NCBI RefSeq assembly: GCF_014109825.1
Contig: NZ_CP059576.1
Span: 1,514,001-1,578,000 of the forward strand
Reading direction: 5' to 3'
Origin: Legionella sp. PC997
Lineage (GTDB): Bacteria > Pseudomonadota > Gammaproteobacteria > Legionellales > Legionellaceae
DNA: 64,000 nt
Position 1 is the first letter of the stretch, and each line of letters begins with the position of its first letter. The notes under the pieces were generated by a model that did no database searches, had not been told where the DNA came from, and was given only the letters and a program-made list of their open reading frames with translations. The position numbers and the translations under genes are program-made. Of this stretch, positions 38,261 through 47,864 are shown piece after piece.

Positions 38261-39151
38261 ATGACGATGAATGTATATGTACAAAAAGGGTTATCATTTT
38301 CCAATCGAATATCGATGCCAATTCACAAATGGATTTCTGCTTGCACGGGAATAACAAGATTAATAGCAGAGGGAGATAGAGAATTTAAATCCCGAATTCC
38401 GCTGCGCTGCACCCAGACTACATTATTTCTTATTCTATTTTGTTTTTTCCCCTTGGTCTTACAGGCTGCCCCTTTATCCTTACCGGCAATGACGGTTCAA
38501 CCTGGAGCAAACGGGGAACAAACTTATAGTGTTAATCTGCAAATTTTGATTTTTATGACCTTGTTAACTGTTTTGCCAGGGATGTTGATGGCAATGACGG
38601 CTTTTACAAGGATCATCATCGTATTGTCTATATTACGTCAAGCTATAGGTATGGCGCAGACTCCTACAAACCAAATCTTAATTGGTATTGCGTTATTCAT
38701 GACTTATTTTGTGATGTCTCCGGTTTTTAATAAAATCAATGATACGGCAGTGCAGCCTTATCTCGCAGAGACAATGAAATTCCCTCAAGCTTTAGCCAAT
38801 GCACAGGCTCCTTTGCGTGAGTTTATGTTAAATCAAACGCGTAAAAATGATTTATCTTTATTTGAAAAATTTGCACAAAAAAATCCAGCCAACCTTAACG
38901 AGGTGCCAATGAGTGTAGTGATTCCTGCATTCATTACTAGTGAATTAAAAACAGCATTCCAGATTGGCTTCATTTTGTTTTTACCCTTTTTAATTATTGA
39001 TATGGTGGTGTCTAGTGTTCTAATGGCTATGGGTATGATGATGCTATCACCTTTGATTATCTCATTACCCTTCAAGATCATGCTGTTTGTTATGGTCGAT
39101 GGGTGGACCCTTATTTTGGGATCGCTGGCGTCGAGTTTTGCTATGAGCTAA
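38261..39151 (+). CDS. fliP: Flagellar export gate protein FliP with repeat-derived N-extension
   Basis: 296 residues from ATG at 38261; a TTG at 38225 would overlap fliO. The FliP core is intact: signal-like LFLILFCFFPLVLQA, then MTLLTVLPGMLMAMTAFTRI, RQAIGMAQTPTNQILIG, PAFITSELKTAFQIGF, MLFVMVDGWTLILGSLA. Normal FliP begins close to the signal segment; here about 52 extra residues precede it. Part of that extension is encoded by two REP-like repeats (38331-38354 and 38391-38421), one reading HKWISACTGITR, the typical false translation of such repeats. Either the extension is removed with the signal peptide or an unusual start is used. Confidence 0.93.
   Translation: MTMNVYVQKGLSFSNRISMPIHKWISACTGITRLIAEGDREFKSRIPLRCTQTTLFLILFCFFPLVLQAAPLSLPAMTVQPGANGEQTYSVNLQILIFMTLLTVLPGMLMAMTAFTRIIIVLSILRQAIGMAQTPTNQILIGIALFMTYFVMSPVFNKINDTAVQPYLAETMKFPQALANAQAPLREFMLNQTRKNDLSLFEKFAQKNPANLNEVPMSVVIPAFITSELKTAFQIGFILFLPFLIIDMVVSSVLMAMGMMMLSPLIISLPFKIMLFVMVDGWTLILGSLASSFAMS
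38331..38421. repeat. Two REP-like repeats inside the fliP 5' end
   Basis: GGATTTCTGC TTGC ACGGGAATAAC (38331-38354) is a degenerate form of the common GGATTCCCGC..GCGGGAATGAC palindrome. CCCGAATTCC followed by GCTGCGCTGCACCCAGACTAC (38391-38421) is a second, GTAGNCTGGGTGCAGCGCAGCGG-type REP unit. Both lie in frame within the fliP N-terminal extension. Confidence 0.65.
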
Positions 39152-39207
39152 AAACTTTTCGCATTCAGATCATGAATCAAAGGAATTAAAAATTATAGGG
39201 AAATAAT

Positions 39208-39477
39208 ATGACTCCAGACTCTGTAGTTTCTATATTCAGTGAAGGTGTGTATTTGATGCTGTTATTGATCATGGTACTCATTCTTCCTGGTTTGATTGTT
39301 GGTGTGATCGTTTCTATGTTTCAGGCAGCAACACAAATAAATGAAACAAGCCTAAGCTTTATACCCAAATTATTTATTACTTTTTTAATGCTTGTATTTG
39401 CCGGTCCTTGGTTATTGAAGACTATGGTGAATTACACCGATTCTTTAATTACCAATATTCCTTATTTAATCGGTTAA
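39208..39477 (+). CDS. fliQ: Flagellar export gate protein FliQ
   Basis: 89 residues, AGGGAAATAAT before ATG. Two membrane helices (LMLLLIMVLILPGLIVGVIVS and FITFLMLVFAGPWLLKTMV) with the family FQAATQINETSLSFIPK between them. Joins FliP and FliR in the inner-membrane gate. Separated from fliP by 56 bases. Confidence 0.96.
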   Translation: MTPDSVVSIFSEGVYLMLLLIMVLILPGLIVGVIVSMFQAATQINETSLSFIPKLFITFLMLVFAGPWLLKTMVNYTDSLITNIPYLIG

Positions 39478-39483
39478 CTAAAG

Positions 39484-40254
39484 ATGAAACTGGATTATCC
39501 AACAATAATACATATGATAAGCCAAGTGATTTGGCCAATGGGGCGCATTGGTGGATTACTGCTTACTGTGCCTGTGTTTTCGTCTATCTTGGTACCCACT
39601 CGCATTAAAATTATTTTACTTTTTGTTTTAAGTTGTGTCTGTGCGTTTATGGTTCCTAAAGAGCTTTCTTTCCTTAATTTCAATGGACTTTTCTTAGTTT
39701 ATATTATCCAAGAAGTTCTGTTTGGATTGTTAATGGGCTTTGTCTTACAGCTTGTTTTTCAGGTTTTTGTTTTGGGTGGACAAATTATTGCGATGCAGGC
39801 AGGTCTCAGTTTTGCTTTGATGGTGGATCCATCAAGCCGAGCAAGTGTTCCCTTGGTAAGTCAGTTTTATTCTATGATGATGACCCTAATATTTTTGTCA
39901 CTTAATGGTCATTTAACCGTTTTCGAAACCTTGTTAGATAGTTTTAGAGTAATGTCTATAGGGCAGTTATCTGTAACCCCATCGATGGTGTGGAATGTTG
40001 TGTTATTTTCGGGATGGATGTTTAAACAGGCGCTACTCATCTCAATTCCTGCATTGCTGTCTTTGCTTATTGTGAGTCTAGCATTCGGAATTATGTCGCG
40101 AGCAGCGCCTCAATTAAATATTTTTTCTTTAGGATTTCCCATTACCTTAATTATGGGAATGGTGGTGATTAAGGTAGGTTTGTCGAGTATTGCAATACAG
40201 ATGGCAGATCTGATCAAAGAAGGGATGCGTTTTATGGTGGGGATGGTACCCTGA
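39484..40254 (+). CDS. fliR: Flagellar export gate protein FliR
   Basis: 256 residues, multi-pass. FliR hallmarks: RIGGLLLTVPVFSSILVPTRIK, VLGGQIIAMQAGLSFALMVDP, APQLNIFSLGFPITLIMG. Six or so membrane helices. Its TGA overlaps the flhB ATG (TGATG), so the two are coupled. Confidence 0.95.
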   Translation: MKLDYPTIIHMISQVIWPMGRIGGLLLTVPVFSSILVPTRIKIILLFVLSCVCAFMVPKELSFLNFNGLFLVYIIQEVLFGLLMGFVLQLVFQVFVLGGQIIAMQAGLSFALMVDPSSRASVPLVSQFYSMMMTLIFLSLNGHLTVFETLLDSFRVMSIGQLSVTPSMVWNVVLFSGWMFKQALLISIPALLSLLIVSLAFGIMSRAAPQLNIFSLGFPITLIMGMVVIKVGLSSIAIQMADLIKEGMRFMVGMVP

Positions 40255-41405
40255 TGAGTGATCAAGAGCAAACACAAGAAAAAACAGAACAACCCTCGCC
40301 CAAGCGACTGAAAGATGCCCGTAAAAAGGGGCAAGTTGCACGCTCGAGGGATTTCAATACCACAGTAACCTTACTTTTTACTGCCTTAGGATTTTTAATT
40401 TTCGGAAAACAATTAGCCATGCAATTAGCAGTCCTGATGCGAGATGCATTTGAATTTAATACGCAAGTTACGCAGACTTCTGTGGTAAGTGCGGAGCGCT
40501 TGTTTTTTTTAGCTAAAATGGGATTTTGGTCTTTAATGCCCTTATTGCTAGTTATTTTTCTCATTACTTTAGCCGCCCCTTTGCTAATGGGGGGGTGGGT
40601 TTTTAGTGCACAAGTAGTACAACCCAAATTTTCTCGACTCAATTTATTTCAAGGACTCAAACGCATGGTTTCGTTGAAAGGTTTTGTCGAGATGTCCAAA
40701 TCATTCTTTAAATTTCTTTTAGTCGCAGTGGTTGCCATAGCAGTGCTTAAGATACAAATTCCTGCATTACTCCATTTAGCTCATGTCCCTATAGAGACAG
40801 CGATCGGCAGCGGTAGCTTAATCGTAGTGAAATCATTTGTATTGATTTCTGCTAGTTTGATTTTGATCGCTGTCTTTGATGTACCTTTCCAATTGTATGA
40901 ACATCAAAAAAATATGAAAATGACCATGCAGGAATTGCGAGATGAATACAAAGAAATAGAAGGTAAGCCCGAAATAAAAAGCGCTATTCGTCGTGCGCAG
41001 CAAGAGATATCAAGACGACGTATGATGAATGAAATTGCTAAAGCAAATGTGGTGTTAACAAACCCTACCCATTACGCGGTAGCAATCTGTTATAAAGAAA
41101 AAAGCCATAAAGCACCAATAGTCGTAGCAAAAGGCAAAGATTTGATTGCTTTTCAAATCAACAAAATTGCAACATCACATAAAATTCCCATTATTTCAGT
41201 ACCGCCTTTGGCTCGAGCGCTTTACTTTTCTACAAAATTAAATGCAGAAATACCAAGAGGACTTTATGTTGCTGTAGCTCAGGTTTTGGCTTATGTATTT
41301 CAATTGCGGGACAAGGAACGTTATGACTATAAACCTACTGTACTACAGAATGTTCCTATTCCAACAGAGTTAGTCCGTGATGCAGAGGAGGCTGATAATG
41401 AATAA
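40254..41405 (+). CDS. flhB: Flagellar export switch protein FlhB
   Basis: 383 residues. Polar N-terminus EKTEQPSPKRLKDARKKGQVA, four membrane helices, then the cytoplasmic domain with the self-cleaving NPTH site in VVLTNPTHYAVAICYKE (about residue 265) that switches export from rod/hook to filament proteins. C-terminal PPLARALYFSTKLNAEIPRG is typical. Overlaps flhA by 8 bases. Confidence 0.97.
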   Translation: MSDQEQTQEKTEQPSPKRLKDARKKGQVARSRDFNTTVTLLFTALGFLIFGKQLAMQLAVLMRDAFEFNTQVTQTSVVSAERLFFLAKMGFWSLMPLLLVIFLITLAAPLLMGGWVFSAQVVQPKFSRLNLFQGLKRMVSLKGFVEMSKSFFKFLLVAVVAIAVLKIQIPALLHLAHVPIETAIGSGSLIVVKSFVLISASLILIAVFDVPFQLYEHQKNMKMTMQELRDEYKEIEGKPEIKSAIRRAQQEISRRRMMNEIAKANVVLTNPTHYAVAICYKEKSHKAPIVVAKGKDLIAFQINKIATSHKIPIISVPPLARALYFSTKLNAEIPRGLYVAVAQVLAYVFQLRDKERYDYKPTVLQNVPIPTELVRDAEEADNE

Positions 41406-43479
41406 GGCATTACAGTATATGCAATATTGGATGCATCAAGGTTTGGGTACACCCTTGGTCCTAATCACAATGCTTGGCATGATGATGTTACCTTTGCCTC
41501 CATTTTTATTGGATGTGTTTTTTACTTTTAATATTGCTTTGTCACTTGTAGTCTTGTTAGCCGTGATTTATAGCGAAAGACCTTTAGATTTTGCTGTATT
41601 TCCAACGGTTATTTTACTAGCAACTTTATTACGTTTGTCGCTAAATGTTGCCTCAACGCGAGTGGTTTTATTAAATGGCTATAAAGGTACTGATGCAGCT
41701 GGTCATGTAATTCAATCATTTGGTGAGGTTGTTATTGGAGGAAACTATGCTGTAGGTTTAGTTGTTTTTATGATTTTAGTAGTCATCAATTTTGTGGTGG
41801 TGACTAAAGGTGCTGGTCGGGTATCAGAAGTAAGTGCACGTTTTACTTTGGATTCTTTACCTGGAAAACAAATGGCTATCGATGCAGATTTGAATGCGGG
41901 ATTAATTAATCAGGAACAAGCGGTAAAACGTCGATTGGAAGTTGCGCAGGAAGCCGATTTTTATGGTTCCATGGATGGTGCTAGTAAATTTGTCCGTGGC
42001 GATGCAATTGCCGGGATTTTAATTCTAGTTGTTAACATTATCGGCGGATTGATTATTGGAGTTTTTCAGCATGGAATGAGTGTTTCGGATGCCTTGCATA
42101 ATTATATTCTACTAACTATTGGGGATGGTTTAGTTGCGCAAGTGCCTTCGCTTGTTTTATCCACTGCAGCCGCCATCATAGTGACTCGTGTTTCCAGTGC
42201 ACAAAATATGGGGCATGCGGTAATTTCTCAGTTATTAGCTAACCCACGCTCATTGATTATTGCATCGGGTATCATTGGATTAATTGGTGTTATTCCTGGG
42301 ATGCCTCATGTTGCATTTATTCTTCTTTCTGCAGGTTTGGCAGGAATTGCTTATCTATTTCTCAAGCAAGACAAAGCAAAACAAAAGGAGCAGCTTACCC
42401 AGGAAAATGAATCTCTTGCTGTTCCAAATTCAAATCTCTCTACGGAATTGTCTTGGGATGATGTGAATCCTGTTGATGTGATAAGTCTTGAAGTAGGATA
42501 TCGCTTAATACCTTTAGTGGATCAAGCACAAGGAGGGATTTTACTTTCTCGAATTAAAGGGGTACGGAAGAAAATATCACAAGAGTTGGGTTTTTTGATT
42601 CCTTCAGTACATGTACGTGATAATTTGGATCTAAAACCTAATCATTATCGAATTAGTTTGGCGGGAGTAATAATGGGAGAAGCGGCGATTCATCTTGATC
42701 GTTGCTTGGCGATAAACCCTGGACAAATTTTTGGCGAAATAGAAGGGATAAAAACTCGTGATCCCGCTTTTGGTATGGAAGCTGTTTGGATAAATGAAAG
42801 CCAAAGAGAGCAAGCCCACACGTTAGGGTATACTGTAGTCGACTCTTCAACAGTCGTTGCTACACACTTAAGCCAAATATTGGAGCAGAATAGCCAACAA
42901 TTATTAGGTTATGAAGAAACCCAACAACTTTTAGATAAACTTGCAGTGAGCTCACCCAAACTCGTGAAAGAATTAGTACCTGATGGCTTGTCCTTAGGAA
43001 TGGTGAGTAAAATCTTACAAGGTTTATTAATAGAGCATATTCCTTTAACAGATATTCGCACCATAGTCGAAACTTTGGCGGAATTAGCGCCAAAATCTAA
43101 GGATACTGAGTATTTAATCAGTCAAGTACGTATTGCTTTATCTCGATTAATTACTCAAAAAATCAGTGGTGTTCATGAAGAGTTACCTATTATTACGTTA
43201 AAACCTGAGTTGGAACAATTATTGCAAAACATAATTCAGAGTAGTGGATCTGGAGGTGTAAATTTCGAGCCAGGAATGGCAGATAAAATACAACATTCAC
43301 TGACTCAATTAGCAATGCAACAACAGGCAAAACAAGAGAGCTCTGTATTAGTGGTACAGCCCGGGATACGCGCAGTGTTGGCACGATTTGTGCGTAATAT
43401 ATCCTATGACTTTCATGTTTTGTCTTATCAGGAGATCCCTGATAATAAACAAATAAGAATAGTAGGCACAGTAGGATAA
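41398..43479 (+). CDS. flhA: Flagellar export protein FlhA
   Basis: 693 residues from ATG at 41398, inside the end of flhB. Eight-helix N-terminal half with the conserved FHIPEP-region signature (LRLSLNVASTRVVLLNGY, GRVSEVSARFTLDSLPGKQMAID, SMDGASKFVRGDAIAGI), then a cytoplasmic ring domain binding chaperone-substrate complexes. Proton-driven core of flagellar type III export. 140 bases without a clear promoter separate it from flhF. Confidence 0.97.
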   Translation: MNKALQYMQYWMHQGLGTPLVLITMLGMMMLPLPPFLLDVFFTFNIALSLVVLLAVIYSERPLDFAVFPTVILLATLLRLSLNVASTRVVLLNGYKGTDAAGHVIQSFGEVVIGGNYAVGLVVFMILVVINFVVVTKGAGRVSEVSARFTLDSLPGKQMAIDADLNAGLINQEQAVKRRLEVAQEADFYGSMDGASKFVRGDAIAGILILVVNIIGGLIIGVFQHGMSVSDALHNYILLTIGDGLVAQVPSLVLSTAAAIIVTRVSSAQNMGHAVISQLLANPRSLIIASGIIGLIGVIPGMPHVAFILLSAGLAGIAYLFLKQDKAKQKEQLTQENESLAVPNSNLSTELSWDDVNPVDVISLEVGYRLIPLVDQAQGGILLSRIKGVRKKISQELGFLIPSVHVRDNLDLKPNHYRISLAGVIMGEAAIHLDRCLAINPGQIFGEIEGIKTRDPAFGMEAVWINESQREQAHTLGYTVVDSSTVVATHLSQILEQNSQQLLGYEETQQLLDKLAVSSPKLVKELVPDGLSLGMVSKILQGLLIEHIPLTDIRTIVETLAELAPKSKDTEYLISQVRIALSRLITQKISGVHEELPIITLKPELEQLLQNIIQSSGSGGVNFEPGMADKIQHSLTQLAMQQQAKQESSVLVVQPGIRAVLARFVRNISYDFHVLSYQEIPDNKQIRIVGTVG

Positions 43480-43619
43480 AAATGAAGAACTGTAGATGTG
43501 GAATATAATGTAATAAGCAATACAAGTTACAAACTTCTCAGTTTTCTTACAAGCAGGCTACAATTTCTAAAGAGGCATTGCGTGAATAGTGACAAATTTC
43601 TTCATAAGCAGGAGGCTTT

Positions 43620-44750
43620 ATGAAATTAAAACGTTTTGTTGCGGCCGATACACGCAGCGCTATGAAACAAATTAAAGAGACACTTGGTGCCGATGCTGTC
43701 ATTTTATCCAGCCATCATGTTGATGCAGGTGTGGAGGTTGTTGCTGCGATTGATTTTGATGAAACCATTCTATCAACTTCAGCAGCAGTAGCTTGTGCTG
43801 AACCGATCAGCCAAACACCAAAATTTCAAATGCAAACTCCGCTTGATGATATGCGTCAAGAGATTCAAACATTAAGAGGGATGCTTGAGGCACAATTAAG
43901 AGGGAATGTGGGTGTCTATGAGCCCTTGCATACTATTTTACTCCAAAAACTTTTGTATCTGGGAGTAAGTCATACAACTGCTGCGACTTGGGCATGCTCC
44001 GTGCGATCTGATTTAAACCAACAGAGAGGGTGGGAATCTGTACTAAATATTATTACGGATCAATTAAGCATTTGTGACACACGTAGAATAGAAGAGGGTG
44101 GTGTTTATGCTTTTGTTGGACCAACTGGTGTTGGGAAAACAACAACACTCGCTAAAATTGCAGCGCGATTTACTTTAAGATTTGGAGCAGATAAGTTAGG
44201 TCTAGTCACTATGGATACTTATCGAATCGCGGCACAAGAGCAACTTATGATGTATGGAAAAATCTTAGGAGTTAAGGTGTGTGTTGCTCAAGATGAGGTT
44301 TCTTTGGCCCGAGTGCTACGGCAATTAAGTGATAAGAAACTCATTTTGATAGATACAGCCGGAATGAACCCTGCAGATGAGCGAGTGGTTAAACAAATGC
44401 AAGTGTTAGGCACATATTTACAGTCTGTTTCTAAGGTTCTAGTTTTACCGGCAACAAGTCATTACCAAGTATTAATTGATGCTATTAGACGTTATGAAGC
44501 GAATCAAATTGATCAGTGTATTTTGACTAAACTGGATGAATCGTTAGCTGTGGGCGGAGCATTAAGTGCACTTATTGAATCGGGTTTGGGTGTGAGCTAT
44601 TTGACACACGGACAACGTGTACCCGAAGACATTAAAATGGCAACACGCCATCAGCTCGTTGAGTTATTTGCTGAACAGGAAACACAACTGTTTCTGGCAG
44701 ATAATGTTAAGAAAGCACATCAGGGTGCTGGGAGAGAATATCATGTCTAA
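43620..44750 (+). CDS. flhF: SRP-like GTPase FlhF
   Basis: 376 residues, AGGAGGCTTT before ATG. N-terminal basic B-domain (KLKRFVAADTRSAMKQIKETLGADAVILS), N-domain, and GTPase core: P-loop VGPTGVGKTTTLAKIAARF, DTYRIAAQEQL, LIDTAGMNP, LTKLDE. Sets polar site of flagellar assembly and works with FleN to fix flagellar number. Overlaps fleN by 8 bases. Confidence 0.96.
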   Translation: MKLKRFVAADTRSAMKQIKETLGADAVILSSHHVDAGVEVVAAIDFDETILSTSAAVACAEPISQTPKFQMQTPLDDMRQEIQTLRGMLEAQLRGNVGVYEPLHTILLQKLLYLGVSHTTAATWACSVRSDLNQQRGWESVLNIITDQLSICDTRRIEEGGVYAFVGPTGVGKTTTLAKIAARFTLRFGADKLGLVTMDTYRIAAQEQLMMYGKILGVKVCVAQDEVSLARVLRQLSDKKLILIDTAGMNPADERVVKQMQVLGTYLQSVSKVLVLPATSHYQVLIDAIRRYEANQIDQCILTKLDESLAVGGALSALIESGLGVSYLTHGQRVPEDIKMATRHQLVELFAEQETQLFLADNVKKAHQGAGREYHV

Positions 44751-45612
44751 AGTGAGACGAAATATAAGTGATCAAGCTTCGGGGCTGAGGAGTCTATCGC
44801 GTGCGAAGCCAATTAAAGTAATTGCAGTTTCTGCTGGAAAGGGTGGAGTCGGCAAGAGCAACGTTTCTGTTAACTTGGCAGTTGGATTGGCTCAACTTCA
44901 TAAGAAAGTAATGTTGCTTGATGCTGATTTGGGGTTGGCAAACATCGATATCATGTTAGGGCTGCATACTAAATATAATCTATCGCATGTAATTCAGGGA
45001 ATTTGCCATTTAAGTGACATTATTTTACCTGGACCTAATGGTATTAGTGTTATTCCTGCCGCTTCTGGAACAGAATTTATGACCCAACTCTCTCCACCTG
45101 AGTTAGCTGGAATTATTGATGCGTTTAATGAGCTTACTGATGATTTGGACTACATGATTATTGATACTGCGGCGGGTATATCAGACACCGTTTTAAGTTT
45201 TACCCGGTCATCGCAAGAATTAATTGTCGTTGTATGCGATGAGCCTACGTCATTAACCGATGCATATGCTTTAATTAAAGTAATGAGTAAGCGGTATGAA
45301 TGGACACGATTTCATATTCTCGCCAATATGGTGAGAAATGAGCGGGACGGACGTGAATTATTTAATAAATTATTCAAAGTTTCCGAGCAATTTCTTGAGG
45401 TTCAGCTAGACTATTTAGGAGCAGTTCCTTTTGATGAACACATACACAGGGCAGTGAAAATGCAAAAACCCGTATTAATTGCTTATCCAGATTCTGCCGC
45501 TGCTTTAGCGATGAGGCAATTAGCAGACGAAGTATCTGAATGGCCACCTTGCTCTTTGTTGGGGGGTAATACCAGTTTCTTTTTAGAACGTTTAGTTGCG
45601 GGTGAATTTTAA
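44743..45612 (+). CDS. fleN: Flagellar number regulator FleN/FlhG (MinD-like ATPase)
   Basis: 289 residues from ATG at 44743 overlapping flhF. Deviant Walker A SAGKGGVGKSNVSVNLA, LLDADLGLANIDIMLG, DYMIIDTAAGISDTV, CDEPTSLTDAYALIKV. N-terminal stretch SDQASGLRSL resembles the segment that in FlhG activates the FlhF GTPase. In polar flagellates it restrains FleQ and keeps one flagellum. Confidence 0.95.
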   Translation: MSKVRRNISDQASGLRSLSRAKPIKVIAVSAGKGGVGKSNVSVNLAVGLAQLHKKVMLLDADLGLANIDIMLGLHTKYNLSHVIQGICHLSDIILPGPNGISVIPAASGTEFMTQLSPPELAGIIDAFNELTDDLDYMIIDTAAGISDTVLSFTRSSQELIVVVCDEPTSLTDAYALIKVMSKRYEWTRFHILANMVRNERDGRELFNKLFKVSEQFLEVQLDYLGAVPFDEHIHRAVKMQKPVLIAYPDSAAALAMRQLADEVSEWPPCSLLGGNTSFFLERLVAGEF

Positions 45613-45622
45613 GGAGATTAAT

Positions 45623-46339
45623 GTGGATGCTTTGGCTGCCTATAGCAAAGTGAACCAGCAAATTCAGGAAACGCTGGTAAAAACTCATGCCTTGTTGGTG
45701 AAGCGCATAGCACATCATTTATTGGGGCGTTTGCCGCAAAGTGTACAACTGGATGACTTAATACAAGCAGGGATGCTTGGTTTACTGGAAGCAACAAGAC
45801 ATTATGATTCTTCCAAAGGAGCTTCATTTGAAACCTATGCGGGAATACGTATCCGAGGATATATGCTTGATGAAGTAAGACGTAATGATTGGGTTCCACG
45901 CTCAGTCTATCGTAATGCACGAATGATTTCTGAAGCAGTAAAAGCAGTTGAACATCGATTAGGAAGGGAGGCCAAAGATTCAGAAATAGCGACTGAACTC
46001 GGAATAGCCCTGAATGAATATCATGAAATGTTACAAGACTCAGTGAGCAGCCATTTGTATGGTTTTGAAGATTTGGGTGTGACTGATGATGCCCTACAGG
46101 CTGAAGATGGGCACGCCTCTACCGAACCTCATGTCAATGTATTTCATAGTGATTTAATGCGACGTTTATCTGAGGTGATTCGCGGCTTACCTCAAAAAGA
46201 ACGAATGGTACTCTCTTTATATTATGAACAAGATTTAAATTTAAAAGAAATTGGTGAGGTTATTGGCGTTAGTGAGTCACGTGTCTCACAGATCCTTAGC
46301 CAAGCAACACATCGTATAAAATCAAGATTACCGGAATAA
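45623..46339 (+). CDS. fliA: Flagellar sigma factor FliA (sigma-28)
   Basis: 238 residues from GTG at 45623, with AAGGAG 6 bases upstream; the frame is open into fleN but this start gives the usual FliA length. Region 2: DDLIQAGMLGLLEATRHYD, FETYAGIRIRGYMLDEVRRND; region 3: HRLGREAKDSEIATELGI; region 4 with helix-turn-helix NLKEIGEVIGVSESRVSQIL. Transcribes late flagellar genes including flagellin. Immediately followed by motC. Confidence 0.95.
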   Translation: MDALAAYSKVNQQIQETLVKTHALLVKRIAHHLLGRLPQSVQLDDLIQAGMLGLLEATRHYDSSKGASFETYAGIRIRGYMLDEVRRNDWVPRSVYRNARMISEAVKAVEHRLGREAKDSEIATELGIALNEYHEMLQDSVSSHLYGFEDLGVTDDALQAEDGHASTEPHVNVFHSDLMRRLSEVIRGLPQKERMVLSLYYEQDLNLKEIGEVIGVSESRVSQILSQATHRIKSRLPE

Positions 46340-46345
46340 AAAAGA

Positions 46346-47119
46346 ATGGATGCGTTAACTTTAATAGGGATGTTAGTCAGTTTTTTAGCGATTACACTAG
46401 GGCAAGTGTTGGAAGGTGGAAACATGCAAGCCCTACTCAACTTTTCTGCATTGTTAATTGTTCTGGGAGGAACAATTGGTGCGGTGATGGTGCAAACACC
46501 ACTAAGTACCTTTAAACGAGCCTTTAAAATCTTGCCCTGGGTTATCACACCACCAAAACTCGATTTTGAACCCTGCCGTAATAAGATGTTTGATTTGGCA
46601 CGTAAAGCCCGTCAGCTGGGTTTGCTTTCCTTGGAGGAGCATTTAGAAGTTGAAAAAAATCCACTCATCAGTAAAGGATTAGAGTTGTTGGTTATTGGCG
46701 TAGATAAATTCACCATAAGACAAGTTCTAGAGGAAGAGATAGATCGTGTGGAGACACATGATTCGCACGCAGCACAAGTTTTTGAAAGTATGGGGGGATA
46801 TAGTCCAACCATAGGAATTTTGGGTGCTGTATTGGGATTGATTCAAGTGATGCGCCATTTATCGGAACCGAGCGAATTGGGATTAGGTATTGCAGTAGCG
46901 TTCGTAGCTACGATTTATGGAGTAGGAATGGCTAATTTAATTTTTCTACCTGTGGCAAATAAATTAAAAAGTTATATTGCGCGCCAGGTTCACTACGATG
47001 AAATGATTGTAGAAGGGTTAGTTGCCATCGCTTCCGGAGAAAGTCCAGGAATTTTGCTGTTAAAACTCAATAATTTTGGCCAACAGAAGAAAGATGAAAC
47101 AAAGAAAAAAAAGAAATGA
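46346..47119 (+). CDS. motC: Flagellar stator protein, MotA/MotC type
   Basis: 257 residues, 6 bases after fliA. Four membrane helices: TLIGMLVSFLAITLGQVLEGG, LNFSALLIVLGGTIGAVMVQT, then a cytoplasmic loop, then GILGAVLGLIQVMRHLSEP and VAFVATIYGVGMANLIFLPV. Proton channel subunit. The order fliA-motC-motD-DUF2802 matches Pseudomonas, which is why I use the C/D name; MotA would also be defensible. Its end overlaps motD. Confidence 0.93.
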   Translation: MDALTLIGMLVSFLAITLGQVLEGGNMQALLNFSALLIVLGGTIGAVMVQTPLSTFKRAFKILPWVITPPKLDFEPCRNKMFDLARKARQLGLLSLEEHLEVEKNPLISKGLELLVIGVDKFTIRQVLEEEIDRVETHDSHAAQVFESMGGYSPTIGILGAVLGLIQVMRHLSEPSELGLGIAVAFVATIYGVGMANLIFLPVANKLKSYIARQVHYDEMIVEGLVAIASGESPGILLLKLNNFGQQKKDETKKKKK

Positions 47120-47864
47120 ACAACATAACGATAATCACCGTTGGGTTGTTTCCTATGCTGATTTTATTACCTTGCTATTTGCATTCTTTGTAGTGATGTA
47201 TGCTATTTCTTCTGTAAATATTTCAAAGTATCGCTCTCTTTCTGAGGGGATGAAATCAGCGTTCAATAAAAAAGATGAAGCTCGGGCACTTAAATCAACG
47301 AAGAGTATAAAAGATGGACCACAAACGACACCATTTCAAAGTCCCTTTAATGATGGACTTGATGAATTAAATCAATCACTAGCAGAATTGGAAGATGGGA
47401 ATTATAAAATCAATCGACAAGAAGGTTGGGTTGAGTTGGATATTAAATCTGGGGCTTTATTTGACTCGGGCGAATCCGATTTAAAACCAGAAGCTTTTGT
47501 TAAATTGATGCGATTAGCCAGTAAAATAAAAAAATCGTCTTCTATTGTTGCCATAGAGGGATATACAGACAATATTCCTATAGAAACCCCACAGTTCCCC
47601 TCAAATTGGGAGCTTTCAGCTATGCGCGCAGCAGTTGTTGGCCGAATTCTAAACTCATTTGGGATTGCAACCCAACGCCTTTTAGTAACGGGATATGGAG
47701 AACAATATCCAGTTGCTGATAATGTTACAGAGCAAGGACGGGCTGCAAATCGTAGAGTGATTATTATCATTGCTTTGGACCGAAATGTTCCCCGCTTATT
47801 AAATCCAGCATTAAGTCATCCAGCAGCTCATCGTGTAGTTATCGGCAATAAGGATACAAAATGA
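47094..47864 (+). CDS. motD: Flagellar stator protein, MotB/MotD type
   Basis: 256 residues from ATG at 47094, overlapping the motC end by 26 bases. Basic N-terminus KQRKKRNEQ, single membrane helix WVVSYADFITLLFAFFVV holding the proton-carrying Asp, then an OmpA-like peptidoglycan-binding domain with IEGYTDNIPIETPQFPSNW, RAAVVGRIL, GYGEQYPVADN and GRAANRRVI. Anchors the stator to the wall. Ends by overlapping the next gene (ATGA). Confidence 0.94.
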   Translation: MKQRKKRNEQHNDNHRWVVSYADFITLLFAFFVVMYAISSVNISKYRSLSEGMKSAFNKKDEARALKSTKSIKDGPQTTPFQSPFNDGLDELNQSLAELEDGNYKINRQEGWVELDIKSGALFDSGESDLKPEAFVKLMRLASKIKKSSSIVAIEGYTDNIPIETPQFPSNWELSAMRAAVVGRILNSFGIATQRLLVTGYGEQYPVADNVTEQGRAANRRVIIIIALDRNVPRLLNPALSHPAAHRVVIGNKDTK

